DNA of 64,000 nucleotides from Sipunculus nudus (lineage: Eukaryota; Annelida; Sipuncula; Golfingiida; Sipunculidae), in the NCBI GenBank assembly GCA_026874595.1, contig CM049311.1:35071176-35135175 (forward strand). Reading direction: 5' to 3'. Made by a program: the position numbers and the translations under genes. Below are positions 1-10,824 of this stretch, piece after piece (positions within the stretch are counted from its first letter, which is position 1; the number at the start of each line of letters is the position of its first letter). The notes under the pieces were generated by a model. That model saw only the letters and a list, made by a program, of their open reading frames with translations. It searched no databases and was not told the origin of the DNA.

Positions 1-104
1 AATGACTCTTGCGAAAGTATTTCAAATGAGGCCAGGTCCTCTTATGACAAACAAAAGTTTGTTTCTGCTGAAGAAAAAATTCCTCTGTTGACTCCCATGA
101 GGAG

Positions 105-673
105 TTGGATGATAAAAAGGATGTAGATTCCTTAAATGACTCTGAAAAAGAGTTTATGACTGCCACCTTCAATGTCAGTTCTTTGTTTGATGAGGTTGAG
201 GTAGTAGATTCCTCTCCTGACTCTGAAATGGAGTTATTTGAGCCATTCATACATGATGGTTTTGTATCACTTTCAAGTGATTTTTCAGATTCTACCCCTA
301 TTAGAATTTTGAGGGACACTGGTTAAGGCCAGACTCTCATGTTAGCAAACACTTTGCCTTTTTCTTATAGGCCTTTTACTGGTGCACATGCACTTATTAA
401 TGGTGTGTTTTCAGTAGGCACACTTCAGTTCCGCTTAACAGTATCCATTTAAAGTCAGATTTGATTTCTGGGAATATTACTGTGGGCATAAGAACTACTT
501 TACCCTTTAAGGGAATTCAGTTGCTACTAGGCAATGATGTTGCAGGTGATAAAGTACAGCCTGCACCAATAGTGACAGAAATGCCGTCACTTGATCAGGA
601 CACTGATGCGGAAAGTCAGGAATTTCCTAGTTTGTATCCTTCATGTGCTGTAACTAGATCTATGGCCAAGTAA
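105..673 (+). pseudogene. Retropepsin (aspartic protease) region of the Gypsy element
   Basis: In retrotransposons this protease matures the Gag-Pol polyprotein. An acidic stretch (105-300) leads into the short active-site context ILRDTG near 306-324, followed at once by a TAA stop where the family normally has Ala or Ser. Protease-like sequence resumes after the stop (TLMLANTLPFSY near 340-370), then a further stop and frame change, then the flap-like end ILLGNDVAG near 515-548 and a linker ending VTRSMAK just before a stop at 671. The linker VTR-type motif is typical of the boundary with integrase in Gmr1-like elements. Two separate open stretches (105-326 and 461-673) remain. Identity rests on the DTG motif, LLGND and position; the gene is dead. 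Confidence 0.7.
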
Positions 674-749
674 AACACACATGAGGATAATGGTCCAGAT
701 AATAACACTCTGGGAGTCACTAGTGACTCGTCTAACGACTCGCCCGTAC

Positions 750-2171
750 AGGATGCAGCATTCTCAAGGTCAGAACTTTTCGCGGAACAGTATAAGGACC
801 CTGATATTTCATGTTTGTTTACCAGGGCAGTTTCTAAAGATGAGCTGTCTCAAAAACCAGTTTGTTTCTATGTCAAAAATGGAATGCTTATGCGTAAATA
901 GCGACCACCTGATGTATGCGCTTATGATGAGTGGGCAATCAAACATCAAATATTAATGCCCAAAAGCTTTCGCAATGAAATTCTAAGCATGGCACATGAG
1001 GCTCCTTTGTCTGGCCATTTAGGTATAAATAAAACTTATCAGAAAGTTAGTACACACGTCTATTGGCCTAACCTCAGAAAAGATGTTGTACAATATTGTA
1101 AATCATGCCATACATGCCAGATGGTAGCAAGCCTTATCTGAACCCTCCTAAGGCCCCACTTAGGCCTATTCCTGCTTTCGAGGAACCATTCAGTGGGATT
1201 ATTGTTGATTGTGTTGGACCACTGCCAAAAACAGAATCTGGACATGAGTACCTGCTGACAGTTATGTGCGCATCTTCCAGGTTGCCTGGGGCAGTACCAT
1301 TGCGCAAGGTTAATGCAAAAGGTGTTGTCAGGGCTCTGACCAAGTTTTTTTTTACAACTTTTGGATTGCCAAAATCCGTCCAGTCTGACCAAGGGTCTAA
1401 TTTTATGTCTGGCTTATTCAAACAAGTTATGCTTGAGCTAGGTATAAAACAGTACAGCTCTTCGCCATACCATTCTGAAAGTCAGGGCGCCCTCGAGCAT
1501 TTTCACCAGACATTGAAGGATGTGATCAGGGCTTACTGCTGTGACACGCGGAGGGACTGGGATGAAGGAATCCACCTATTGCTGTTTGCTGTCAGAAAAT
1601 CCTTTCAGGAGTCCTTGGGTTTCGGTCCCTTTGAGCTAGTTTTTGGACACTCCGTTCGAGGTCCATTGAAACTGCTAAAAAACTCTTGTGTGAAAATCAT
1701 GATTCTCTTAGTTTACTGAAGTATGTTTCAGACTTTCGCACTCAACTACACAATGCTTGTGAGATTGCAAAGTCAAATCTAAAATCTGCACAAAGTAAAA
1801 TGAAAACAAAGTATGACAAGCACACTGTAAGGAGGACGTTTGAGCCTGGTGAATAGGTCCTTGCCTTACTTCTCATCCCTGGCAGACCTCTGCAAGCTAG
1901 GTATTTTGGTCCTTACATTGTTGACAAGAAAGTCAGTGATTTAAATTACATACTGTTGACACCAGACAGACGTAAGAAGAAACAACTGTGCCATGTTAAC
2001 ATGTTGAAACCATATTATGACAGAAATAGCACATCAGATGTTGGACAAAATGTTACTGCTGTTATTTGTGTAAAAACTGACCCTGACCCAGTTAAAGTAG
2101 ATACTAATTGTAAGTGTGATGTAAACATTCAGTGTGGTACAGTACCATTAAAAATACTCAGACGTGCTTAA
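750..2171 (+). pseudogene. Integrase (zinc-binding domain, catalytic core, GPY/F module), broken
   Basis: Integrase inserts the cDNA into host chromatin. The N-terminal HHCC zinc finger lies at about 985-1120 (H and H around SGHLG, then CKSCHTC). The frame is interrupted by TAG at 899-901. A one-base loss near 1125 shifts frame before the catalytic core (1150-1700). The three acidic residues of the DDE triad are all visible: IVDCVGPL (D), SDQGSNF (D) and SQGALEH (E). A second frameshift lies near 1680, a TAG stop at 1854-1856, then a GPY/F module with FGPYIVD near 1904-1924 and the conserved LCHVNMLKPY near 1987-2016. At least two stops and two frameshifts make it non-functional. Its place upstream of RT defines the lineage. 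Confidence 0.85.
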
Positions 2172-2179
2172 AAACCTGG

Positions 2180-3166
2180 ATGCCAAATTGCACACCTAAC
2201 CGCACAAGAACAACAAGACCTCAAGATCCTGCTGCGGAATTATGAACATTTGTTTAGTGACATTCCAACGCGAACTAACATGTTGTGCCATGACGTCGAT
2301 GTTGGCGAGGCAAGCGCAGTCAAGCAACATCCATATAGACTGAATCCAGAAAAGCAAAGGTATCTACAGGATGAGATTTAATATTTGCTGGACAATGATT
2401 TTATTGAACCTAGTAAAAGTAACTGGAGTTCACCATGTATTCTTGTGCCAAAACCTGATGGAAGTTACCGTATGTGCACAGATTATCGCAAACTGAACTC
2501 TGTCACCAAGACTGACACGTTCCCAATTCCGAGAATCGGTGATTGTATTGATAGAGTCGGTAGCTCCAGGTATGTCTCCAAGTTTGACTTGCTATAAGGA
2601 CTCTGGCAAGTTCCCCTGACAGAACGAGCGAAAGAAGTGTCCGCATTTGTGACGCCGCAAGGACTGTACCAGTATAAATTTATAGTTATGCCGTTTGGCA
2701 TGAAAAACTCGCCAGCCTCATCCTTATGGTTGTCAAGGACATTCAGGGCTGTGACGCATATATTGATTACCTCATCGTGTACAGAGACACCTGGAAGAAA
2801 CATCTGCAAATTCTTCGCGACCTCTTCGAAAGACTCAGTGAAGCATGTCTGACCGTCAACTTAGTAAAATCTGAGTTTTGTCATGCACAGGTGATATTTT
2901 TGGGTCATATTGTAGGGCAGGGTCAGGTAAAACCTGTTGATGCTAAAATAAGTGCTATTTCTGCATTTCCTAGACCAGAAAACAAAAAGCAAATAATGCG
3001 TTTTCTTGGTATAGTTGGATACTACAGGAAGTTTTGTCCAAATTTTGATGCTGTGGCTGAACCTTTGACTAATTTGTTAAAGAAGAAACAAAAGTTTGTA
3101 TGGAGTGTTCAGTGTGAAAATGCATTTCAGAATTTGAAAGCAGTTCTGCAAAGTTCACCAGTTTAA
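2180..3166 (+). pseudogene. Reverse transcriptase domain, broken, with altered YIDD box
   Basis: This encodes the Ty3/Gypsy polymerase that copies element RNA into cDNA. Pre-RT sequence (2200-2378) ends in a TAA at 2379-2381. Fingers and palm follow with SSPCILVPKPDGS and TDYRKLN, and the first catalytic Asp in SKFDLL, where a TAA falls at 2595-2597. VPLTER, MPFGMKNSPA and a frameshift near 2713-2726 come next. The catalytic YxDD box reads YIDY at 2759-2770, so the second aspartate codon GAT/GAC has become TAC (Tyr). The connection domain continues with FLGHIVG, RFLGIVGYYRKF and AFQNLK. Loss of the second Asp alone should abolish polymerase activity. The resemblance to Gmr1-type RT is strong across the whole length. 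Confidence 0.87.
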
Positions 3167-3584
3167 GCAGCTCCAGACTTTTCTGTACTTTTTAAGTTAG
3201 CTGTAGATGCTAGTGATACTGCTGCTGGTGCTGTGTTACAGGAAGGCATAGAATTTTACATGTTACAGAATGATGGCATACATCATCCAATTTGTTATTT
3301 CTCAAGAAAGTTTAATGCAAACCAGAAAAACTACTCCACTATTGAAAAAGAATGTTTTAGCTTTGATTTTGGCATTGCAACATTTTGAAGTTTATGTTAC
3401 TTCATCAGTCAGGCCTATCATTGTCTTCAGTGATCACAACCCCCTCACGTTCATGAACAAGTTGAAGTGTAAAAATCAAAGATTGTTGAGATGGAGTTTG
3501 TTCTTACAGGATTACAATCTTGATATCATACGCATTAAAGGGAAAGATAATGTACTTGCTGATTGCTTATCGAGATGTTTATGA
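3167..3584 (+). pseudogene. RNase H domain of the Gypsy element, frameshifted
   Basis: RNase H removes the RNA strand of the RNA/DNA hybrid during reverse transcription. After an in-frame TAA at 3164-3166 the sequence reads LAVDASDTAAGAVLQ (first catalytic Asp), then the YFSRKFN and YSTIEKEC block (catalytic Glu) up to about 3350. A one-base frame change near 3355 moves to the frame holding LALQHFE, VFSDHNPL (third acidic residue) and the C-terminal signature IRIKGKDNVLADCLSR, ending at a TGA at 3582-3584. The acidic catalytic residues look preserved although the frame is broken. It is followed by a short non-coding leader into the polypurine tract. Confidence 0.82.
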
Positions 3585-3670
3585 AATGTTATAAACAGGA
3601 TGTTTATTTAATGTGGTTAATAAGATGATTTTGAGATATTGTAAAAATTTAGTGATTGTGATCGCAAAAA

Positions 3671-3693
3671 GAAAGTTTTCCGTGAAAACTTTC
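3671..3693 (+). other. Perfect stem-loop just upstream of the polypurine tract
   Basis: Two 10-base arms, GAAAGTTTTC (3671-3680) and GAAAACTTTC (3684-3693), are perfect reverse complements separated by a 3-base loop CGT. The hairpin ends 11 bases before the polypurine tract. It is intact although the coding part has decayed, and may have served RNA packaging or second-strand priming; that role is inference. Confidence 0.8.
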
Positions 3694-3704
3694 TTTTTTC
3701 TTAC

Positions 3705-3715
3705 AGGAGGGGGAG
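3705..3715 (+). promoter_or_regulatory. Polypurine tract priming plus-strand DNA synthesis
   Basis: An uninterrupted purine run AGGAGGGGGAG lies directly against the TGTTA that opens the LTR. This is the standard position of the RNase H-resistant primer for plus-strand synthesis in LTR retrotransposons. Confidence 0.75.
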
Positions 3716-4506
3716 TGTTATAGGTGCTCCTTTTGTTGTGTGACGCGGGCGTGACTCGTGTTGTTGTTGCACTTTATGTTTGGTCGGTACTGGTTGAACT
3801 CTCGTTGTCAAGCTGGCTGGGGGTTTTCACGCCTGGTCGAGGTCACGTGACGACCCTGGTAGCGATACACATAGCGATGTCTTTCTAGAGAATTCCTGAA
3901 ACGCGTGTTTACTGTGTTGTGCAAGAACTTATAGACTGTTTGAGAAGTGGAAAATTCTCGGCTTGAGGTGTGAAGGTATATAAAGGGGCTGTGTTTTTAG
4001 AACCAGGGAGAGAGCAGCAGAGCAGATTCCAACGGACGCAGAAGCGTGTGTCAGTTTCTAGGACCTTATCCGACGAATGCGGCAATTATAGATGTTCTAA
4101 GACCTTCTCCTGGATTTTATGCATTTGGACTTAAGTTTTCATTCTGGATTGTTACAAGAGCTTTACATGGCTGTCATTCTCCAAGAATAAACATTTAAAG
4201 AATTTATCGTTGTAGCGGTGTTGGTATCCAGGTACTGTGCACATTATTTTTCTATGTGATTGTATTGCTTTGTTGTTATACCGCTGTTTTACTGTATAAT
4301 TATATTGATTTAGTGTGTTGTAATGTTAGGGTTGTTTTAAAAATAAATTATAGTTATTTGTTAACAAAAAAAACACTGACTTCTTTACTCATTCCCCTAG
4401 ACATTTCACGCTGCCTAGTGTTACAGAATCTGATTTTATTTTATCTCCGTTACAGAATTTGTGTTCATCACGCATACGTGATCTGTTTATATTAGGTTCC
4501 GTTACA
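3716..4506 (+). repeat. 3' LTR of the Gmr1-like element
   Basis: It starts TGTTATAGGTG immediately after the polypurine tract. A TATA box (TATATAAAG, 3977-3985) marks a U3 promoter, followed by a purine-rich start region. AATAAA at 4186-4191 is a plausible polyadenylation signal closing R. The best 3' edge is the GTTACA at 4501-4506, giving TG...CA ends and a 791-bp LTR. Similar GTTACA endings at 4421-4426 and 4449-4455 are alternatives. The 5' LTR is outside the window, so boundaries cannot be proved by comparison. Confidence 0.68.
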
Positions 4507-4581
4507 ATATATATATATATATAAATATATATGTGTGTGTGTGTGTGTATATATATATGTATGTATGTATATGTATGTGTG
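4505..4581. repeat. Compound (AT)n-(GT)n microsatellite
   Basis: Alternating AT, then GT, then AT and GTAT-type repeats directly abut the LTR edge. No gene signal is seen. Confidence 0.9.
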
Positions 4582-4701
4582 CTTTTCCTTTAGAAATTGG
4601 CTAGCTGTTTAGAAGGAAATTGCTCTGACTTAAAGAACTGTAACAGATAAAGTAACAAAGACACATATTCGTATTTGCTGTATATATATATGATAGGTAC
4701 C

Positions 4702-5607
4702 ATGTGCCTATCTGTTTTGTCCAAGCCTTCAGGTAACATCAAACTATTTGTACAACCCGAGCAACGAACATTAACGGCGATCGTAAAATTCCTTTGTAAC
4801 ACGGGTTATACTGTAACTGTTGTTCAGGAAATGTGATGCGGACATTCAGAGCATTATTTTAGAAGTTCCATTAAGAATTTTATATTATTCTGCTGGTATT
4901 CAACAGTTCAAACCATGGATCCCTGTCTTAGACAGAAAGCTTAGAGAGTTATTAGTAGTCTTAATGGCATGGGCTTCAGTGAACATTTATATAAACTTGA
5001 AAGAAATTACATTTCATCCTTTCGTAAAGTAGCTACTGAAGTCATTTTAATATATTCTATATGTGCACAAGTATGAGAATATGATTATGGGTATTATATT
5101 AATACATTGTAGTATATTATAAAGTATACTATTTTCTTCTATCTCTTCACCCGTGGAAATCAGGCCTTTAGCAAGTATACAACTTGACCTGTACACATTA
5201 TTTTATGTGCTTTTCTGTCTTGTATGACCTTTCAGGTAACATCAAAATATTTGCACAGCCAGAGCATTATTATAGAAGTTCCATAAAGCATTTTATATTA
5301 TTCTCATATTATTCTACAGTCCAAACCATGGGATCCCTGTCCTAGACAGGAAGCTTAGAGAGGTATTAGTGATCTTAATGGCTGGGGCTTTAGCAAACAT
5401 TTTAATTAACTTGACAGGAATTTTGTTTCATCCTTTCGTAAAGTAGCTACTGAAGTTATTGAGATATTGAGATATTATACTATAAGAAAATGATTATGGG
5501 TATTATATTAATAGATTGAAGTATATTATAACTATAGTATTTTCTACTATCTTCATATTTTCCCTCGTGGAAATCAATCGTTAAGCAAGTATACAACTTT
5601 TCGTATG
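4702..5607 (+). repeat. Degenerate tandem duplication with exon-like features
   Basis: Unit 1 (4702-5193) and unit 2 (5205-5607) align along their length. Shared blocks are TCAGGTAACATCAAA (about 4729 and 5233), AGAAGTTCCAT, CAAACCATG, TTTCATCCTTTCG, ATTATGGGTATTATATTAAT and AAGCAAGTATACAACTT. Unit 2 lacks about 85 bp between two GAGCA words in unit 1 (about 4762 and 4848), a typical short-repeat deletion. At the start both units keep a common reading frame of similar peptides (MC-SVL, then SGNIK-F-QPE), after which both contain stops. I do not recognise the protein. It may be remnants of duplicated exons of a host gene or an unclassified repeat. Confidence 0.6.
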
Positions 5608-5780
5608 TTGTTTTACTTTTAGGTCAAACGTTTCGAAAAAGGGCGAACTGGAATGTTTCATTACCCAGATCGTTTCCTATGTCATCCTTTTTACTTTTTT
5701 CATGCTTTAATACTGAGTTGGATGTATTCTCACGATGCGGCAACATTCGGTTTCTTATATATTACATTCTAATTCATTTC

Positions 5781-5923
5781 AGGATTCAAATCAAGAAACC
5801 ACTACGAAGGCTGAAGAAGTTAAAGTCAGCTTTACGAAAGCTGAAGAATTTAAAGGCAGCTATTCATCTGCTTTTACTGTAGAATATATGTTTTCTGACT
5901 TACACTTGGAATATATTGAATAA
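5781..5923 (+). other. Possible 3'-terminal coding exon of an unknown gene (weak)
   Basis: A pyrimidine-rich stretch ending TTTCATTTCAG fits a 3' splice site at 5780. It is followed by an open frame of about 47 codons with charged, coding-like composition, including a short internal duplication (TKAEEVKVSF then TKAEEFKGSY). The frame ends TAA at about 5921-5923. An AATAAA (about 5970) lies some 45 bases past the stop and could be a polyadenylation signal. The duplicated segment just upstream (4702-5607) could hold earlier exons. No family is recognised, no transcript evidence is available, and a chance frame is not excluded. Confidence 0.25.
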
Positions 5924-6959
5924 TGAACGGCAAAAGATTTCTGCTAAGAAAAAAAACTACAAGCTGTAAATAAACATGGGACATGCTGATAACTAGAAAA
6001 AAACCGAAGGCGGTTCGTTCTCATATATGTGTGTGAAAGTTGAGAAGTCACTAGTTGCAAAAAAACACTTTTAAAAATATGAGGTTCATCTGACTTGTCG
6101 TTTTGTAGCGTTTACCGGAATATTTTTTTATAAAAAGGTTCTTGGGATTTTCTTTAGTTAGTAGACGTCTGATATCGGAAAAGGTCCCTTTAATACGATT
6201 GCCCTGACTGTACATATCTGTAGAAAATCGAAAACTTAGGCTCGATCCTTGGAATGTGTATAGAACGCCCTCCACAGTAAATAAATTAGCAACCAAGAGG
6301 ATGCCTTCATGACGGTACCTGTTTAAGATTAATATATAACCAAACCATGAATTTCAGTTTTTTTACTTCTGTCAACCCAATTATTGTTACGATATTAATT
6401 CTGCAACGTTAAAAATCTATACCGTACCATTGTCAACAATAATTATTATATGCTAAACAAAGGCCATCCGGAAGTCACATGCTTCGATCAAGCAACGTGA
6501 CATAGATAAAATAAAGGAAATTAAAAACAAGGGATCTATGGGTCACGGCGCTCAGCTGATCATGATTGAACTATTAATGTATCACCACTGTGATACTATA
6601 TTTAGTCGACAAACCTTATGAATATCATGGACCTATTAGGCTATTATAAAGGAATATAATGTCATATGTGAGTAAATCATGTATGACATTACCTGACTGA
6701 TGGATTAATATGGAGTAAATATAGTGGTTTATTTTTTATTTATTTGGGAGCTGTTGAAAATAGCAATATATTTGAGCAAATATGAATGCAATGACAGAAC
6801 ACTAAGTAGTGGTAGAATGATGATAAGGCTATTTGTTGAAGGATCTATAGTGTATGGAAGTCCGCAAGATTTCAATTTTAAATATTTAATGTTATTATTA
6901 ACTATGCTGAAGAGTGGATTTATGAATTGTGACTGTATGACATGATATCTCTTAGGTCT
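5924..6959. other. No gene recognised; contains a short dispersed repeat fragment
   Basis: AT-rich sequence without recognisable coding content. About 6040-6200 (AGTTGCAAAAA, then AAGGTTCTTGGGATTTTC and a TAGACGTCTGATATCG block) resembles 44710-45010 and, more weakly, 18265-18340. It is therefore a stray piece of the repeat family that makes up the ends of U1 and U2. Confidence 0.45.
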
Positions 6960-9770
6960 TGACAAGGTACATTATATTGATGCCCACCACGTCTACATAT
7001 TACACAATATTGACATAATTTCTGGCACGTACATAGGTAACAAACAGTTATACAATATATAAAAATAGGAATATATCTGATTCAACTTGTTCTCGTTTAC
7101 TGAGGCTGACATTGGGATGGGGTTCGGAGAAGGAAACAGTGTGGGCAGCAAGGAGGGTTGGATGTAGAGAGAAAAGGAAATAGAGTGAGAGGGACGGAGC
7201 ATTCAACAGTACTTAAACACCTGGACGGTTAAAATCTAAAACATTATGAAATGTAAATAAAGTCTGAGAGAAAGAGGTAATCTAGGCTATGGTTGGTTGA
7301 TATGATTGAAGAAATTGTTGCAAATAATATTTTAAGATCTGACCTTGCGTTTTCATTGGATACCTTTTTGACAGGCTGTTGACAGTTCAACATTTTACAC
7401 ATTTGTCTAATGAGATCGAATTTTTTTAATTTAAACTTTAATTAAACTTTTTTTTCTATTTTATGATATGTATGCTGGAATGATGGGAGTTACAACATCT
7501 CTGTATTAACATAGTGTATATACATATAGGATTTCCACTTAATTCAACAATACTTACAGGATTAAATAGTTCATTCACAATTACATAATATTTAAAAAAG
7601 GACAGACAGACTGTTAGACAAACAAAGCTGATAATATATTTTAATATTTTAAAGTTTTTCATCTGCAATATTACACATCTGAATACATAAATTGCTTTCA
7701 AATTTCAGACTTTAATGGCTTAAATCCATACACATACAGCATATGAAAGTTATTTCAACAGTGCTTAAAGGAAAAATTTCATAATTAGTATATATATTTA
7801 ATGATAATTGAGAGATGATGGACAGACAAGAGCTGATCACTTTATGTTCCATTCTCCTGGGGCAAGAATATGTTTCAATATTAGATCTTAATGTTTTCTA
7901 ATCCAATTATCTTTCAAATTGAAAAAAGTGTACACATTTGCAATAATAACTAATGTCCCAGTGCACAGGTGACGGTGAGGTGCTTAGGATCAATGACAGC
8001 CGGGGGGGGGGGGGGGAGAGATGGGATTAACAACACTTTTGCATAAACATTCAGGGCAAACAAAGCCTGATCTCCAATTCTGCTGAGGCTCGAAAATAAT
8101 GAAAACATGTTTGTATTAGATCCTCATTTTTTTATTTTTAAGTTTAATTTGTGTACATTTCCAATATAACATATATTTCTGAATATAAACGTTGATTCAT
8201 AATTCTAAATTGCATCATCATAAATCTCAATCTTGTCATGTAACACCACATCATGCATACAAATGTATATTTATATATTCATGGGGGGGGGGGGAGGGGG
8301 TGTGATATGAGAACAATTGTACACCTGTCACAGCAGGGGATCTCCCCCAGTGACTGAAACAAATCAGGAACCCTGGCATAGCTGACTTCCAGTGACCTGG
8401 AGTGGCCTACCTGCATCTGGAACAAAGCAAGTGACTACAATAGAGCCTCAAGATAAAATTTAATAACTAGCCTAATTATCAACCTTTTAGTTTCAAATTT
8501 CAGATTTAAACACATTAAATACTTATGTTTACATTCTGAGAAAATTAAATCAACAGTACTCACAGGAAAAAAATTTGCCATGGTCAAAGTTGGGTAAAAT
8601 TTCAGGTATTGATTTTATGTTTATGCTAATACCTTATAAAATTTACAAAATACAGATCTAATTTTGGGTATACAATTGAATCTTAATTAAACAAAGTTAT
8701 ATACTTGAAAAAATTCTCTAGCTTCAATAATTTTCATGTAACCTGAGTAAATATCTTTCCTGATTTTTTACAAAGTCAATTTTGTTTGTGCACATAACTT
8801 AAAACAATTACGCAATACTGACATCATTTCTGGCATGTGCATAGCGAATGTATAGAAAAATATGTATATTATATATGATCCAAGTCAGATCAGTGGTTTT
8901 GATACTAGGCAGTCCTGAAGTGTAACAAAGGGTTTTTAATGAAAAAATGAAGTTTTTCATTAATATCTCGAAGGAATTAAGTTCTGGTGACCAAATTCTT
9001 GGCATGGTAGGGGATTTTGGAGACATCGTACTGTATGCCTAATTTAAGGAACTTAGAGCTGAAGCTGGGGAGCTGAGCTCTAGCAAACTGCATAACACTA
9101 GGTTGATGTAAACAATATGTGACATGGTGCTTGAAAACTTGAATAAAATCTACAGTTTTTGATCAACTGGTTTCAAATTTTAAATGTTAACAGTTGAAAT
9201 GCTAACAAAAACATGCTTTGAAAATTAAATCCACAGCAGTTACAGGAAGAAAACGTGCCATGGTCAAAGTTGGGCAAAGTTTAAGGTACCAATTTTTTAT
9301 TTTTGCTAATATTTTAAAAAATTTAAAAGATTTTGAACAAATTTTGGGTATACAATTTAATTTTGATAAATAAAAGTTATATTACTGGAAAAAAAAGTGC
9401 TTAGCTTTAACAAGTTTTGTGTTAAGTGATCAAATTTTTTTCCTGATTATTTACAAAATGCATTATGTTTGGGCCCATAACTTTTTTAAATTATAAAATA
9501 CAGACCTAATTTCTGGCATGTACATAGGAACTATATAGAGGATTATTTATGGTAAATATGAGGAAAAACAGATGAGTGGTTTTGATATTAGGCAGTCCTG
9601 AAGTGTGAAAATAGGATTTTAATAAAAAAATTGAGGTTTTTCCTTAATTTCTCAAAGGAATGAAGTCGCAAAGACCCAGTTTTCGGTTTGGTAGGAGATC
9701 TTGGGGATATCTAACATTATGCAGAATTTTGGATTCCTAGGTCTTACGGTTTCAAAACGTGCCACATCTA

Positions 9771-9810
9771 CGGACGGACGGACGGACGGACAGACGGACG
9801 GACGACGGAC
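9771..9810. repeat. (GACG)n tetranucleotide microsatellite
   Basis: Repeated CGGA/GACG units with a few variants (GACA, GACGAC). The same type of tract recurs next to hairpins at 50510-50540 (reverse orientation), 54893-54940, 56450-56480 and 60520-60540. Confidence 0.9.
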
Positions 9811-9825
9811 AATGGACCACGACTA

Positions 9826-9856
9826 TAGCTCAGATGACTTATAGTCAGCTGAGCTA
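9826..9856 (+). other. Terminal stem-loop of the 6.9-9.9 kb element
   Basis: Arms TAGCTCAGATGACT (9826-9839) and AGTCAGCTGAGCTA (9843-9856) pair at 13 of 14 positions around a TAT loop, and are followed by nine As. A reverse-oriented homologue sits at 50452-50482. Confidence 0.8.
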
Positions 9857-9865
9857 AAAAAAAAT

Positions 9866-10779
9866 ACTCCATCGCTATTATGGTAAGCTGTTCACATAAA
9901 ATTTAAGTTGAGTGATTAGGACAATTCTACACAGAATGCACTAACAGGTAAGTTATAAAGAGTTTTGTGCCCAAAAGGGTGCCAGGTCTGACGTGGTAGA
10001 GAAAGTGGTATTTTGTGAGGATCATCAGGTTCGGCAGAGATTCATCTGAATTCTTTGAGGTTATCTGTCACTCCTGATTTGCCTCTATTGTAAACAGCTC
10101 ACACAAGGGGTTTTATCGTTTACTTTCATAGCTTCCACCTACGATCCAGTAAATACATTCATCCAGTTGCTTGACCTTATCATACCCAGAACAGTATAGA
10201 CATTCAATTTTGATTGTCCTTAGGGGCAGGTAAGGTCTAACAAAAACGAACTTGTTATTGCACTGTGCAATTTAATTTTTGTCATAAATGAGGAAGCTAA
10301 ACTCCTAGACTAATGAAATTGTACAGACGTATTCAAATTATAGAATCTTTTTACACACCAATTACCAAAAACGATCATGCAGTATTCATGAAATTATAAA
10401 CCTCTATGAGGTATAAAATCGAATATATATATATATAAACTTATTCATATCGAAATGTAAATCATTGTTCAAGTATAATTGCATTATTTATGGCACCAAA
10501 ACAGTGGGGCTAAAATATATTAAATGAAAAGCACATTTTTTCTCAATTATGTGTTTTCTTGCTTGAAACCGATTTTTTAACCTTTGTTTGATTTAAAAAA
10601 ATAAAGAAATTACAGTAACATTACATTTTCTGACTTAATTAAGATAAAATCATTAGTTTCATAGAGCAAGATGATGTTACAGAGACGTAGATAATGTCAT
10701 GGCGCATTTATGTTTGCCTGGTATGGCAAAGTCAGAGAACATTCTACGACGCTGTAACTAGAAAAAAAAATCCAGCAAT

Positions 10780-10824
<45 letters not shown>

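Larger units (their letters stand above)
1..4506 (+). mobile_element. Gmr1-like Ty3/Gypsy LTR retrotransposon, decayed, 5' part outside the window
   Basis: Domains appear on one strand in the order retropepsin (about 105-673), integrase (750-2171), reverse transcriptase (2180-3166), RNase H (3167-3584), stem-loop (3671-3693), polypurine tract (3705-3715) and LTR (3716 onward). Most Ty3/Gypsy elements place integrase last. Integrase ahead of RT is the hallmark of the Gmr1-like lineage known from fish and marine invertebrates. Because RT leads straight into the polypurine tract and LTR, one element is a better explanation than two nested ones. Gag and the 5' LTR lie upstream of the window. Several stops and frameshifts and a changed RT active-site residue make this copy non-autonomous. 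The 5' end and target duplication cannot be checked here. Confidence 0.88.
6960..9862 (+). mobile_element. Tandem-array element ending in (GACG)n and a terminal hairpin ('pearl'/Helentron-like)
   Basis: At least two clear tandem units of about 680 bp occur (about 8460-9060 and 9140-9745). They share TGCCATGGTCAAAGTTGGG, TTTTGGGTATACAATT, ATTTCTGGCATGTACATAG and GGCAGTCCTGAAGTGT. Degenerate earlier units are visible near 7000-7080 and 7690-7790. The array is followed by a GACG-type tetranucleotide tract (9771-9810), a 14-bp stem-loop (9826-9856) and an A-run. Core tandem repeats plus a tetranucleotide tract plus a terminal hairpin is the layout described for bivalve pearl and Helentron-associated elements. 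That assignment is inference, and the left boundary is uncertain. Confidence 0.5.

Noticed and set aside
1060-1421. Two minus-strand open frames over the integrase
   Set aside because: They are shadows of the integrase core on the plus strand, which has clear DDE motifs.
4820-5032. Intact 70-codon gene in the tandem repeat
   Set aside because: The frame needs a TTG start, is not the frame shared by the two units upstream, and is destroyed in unit 2.
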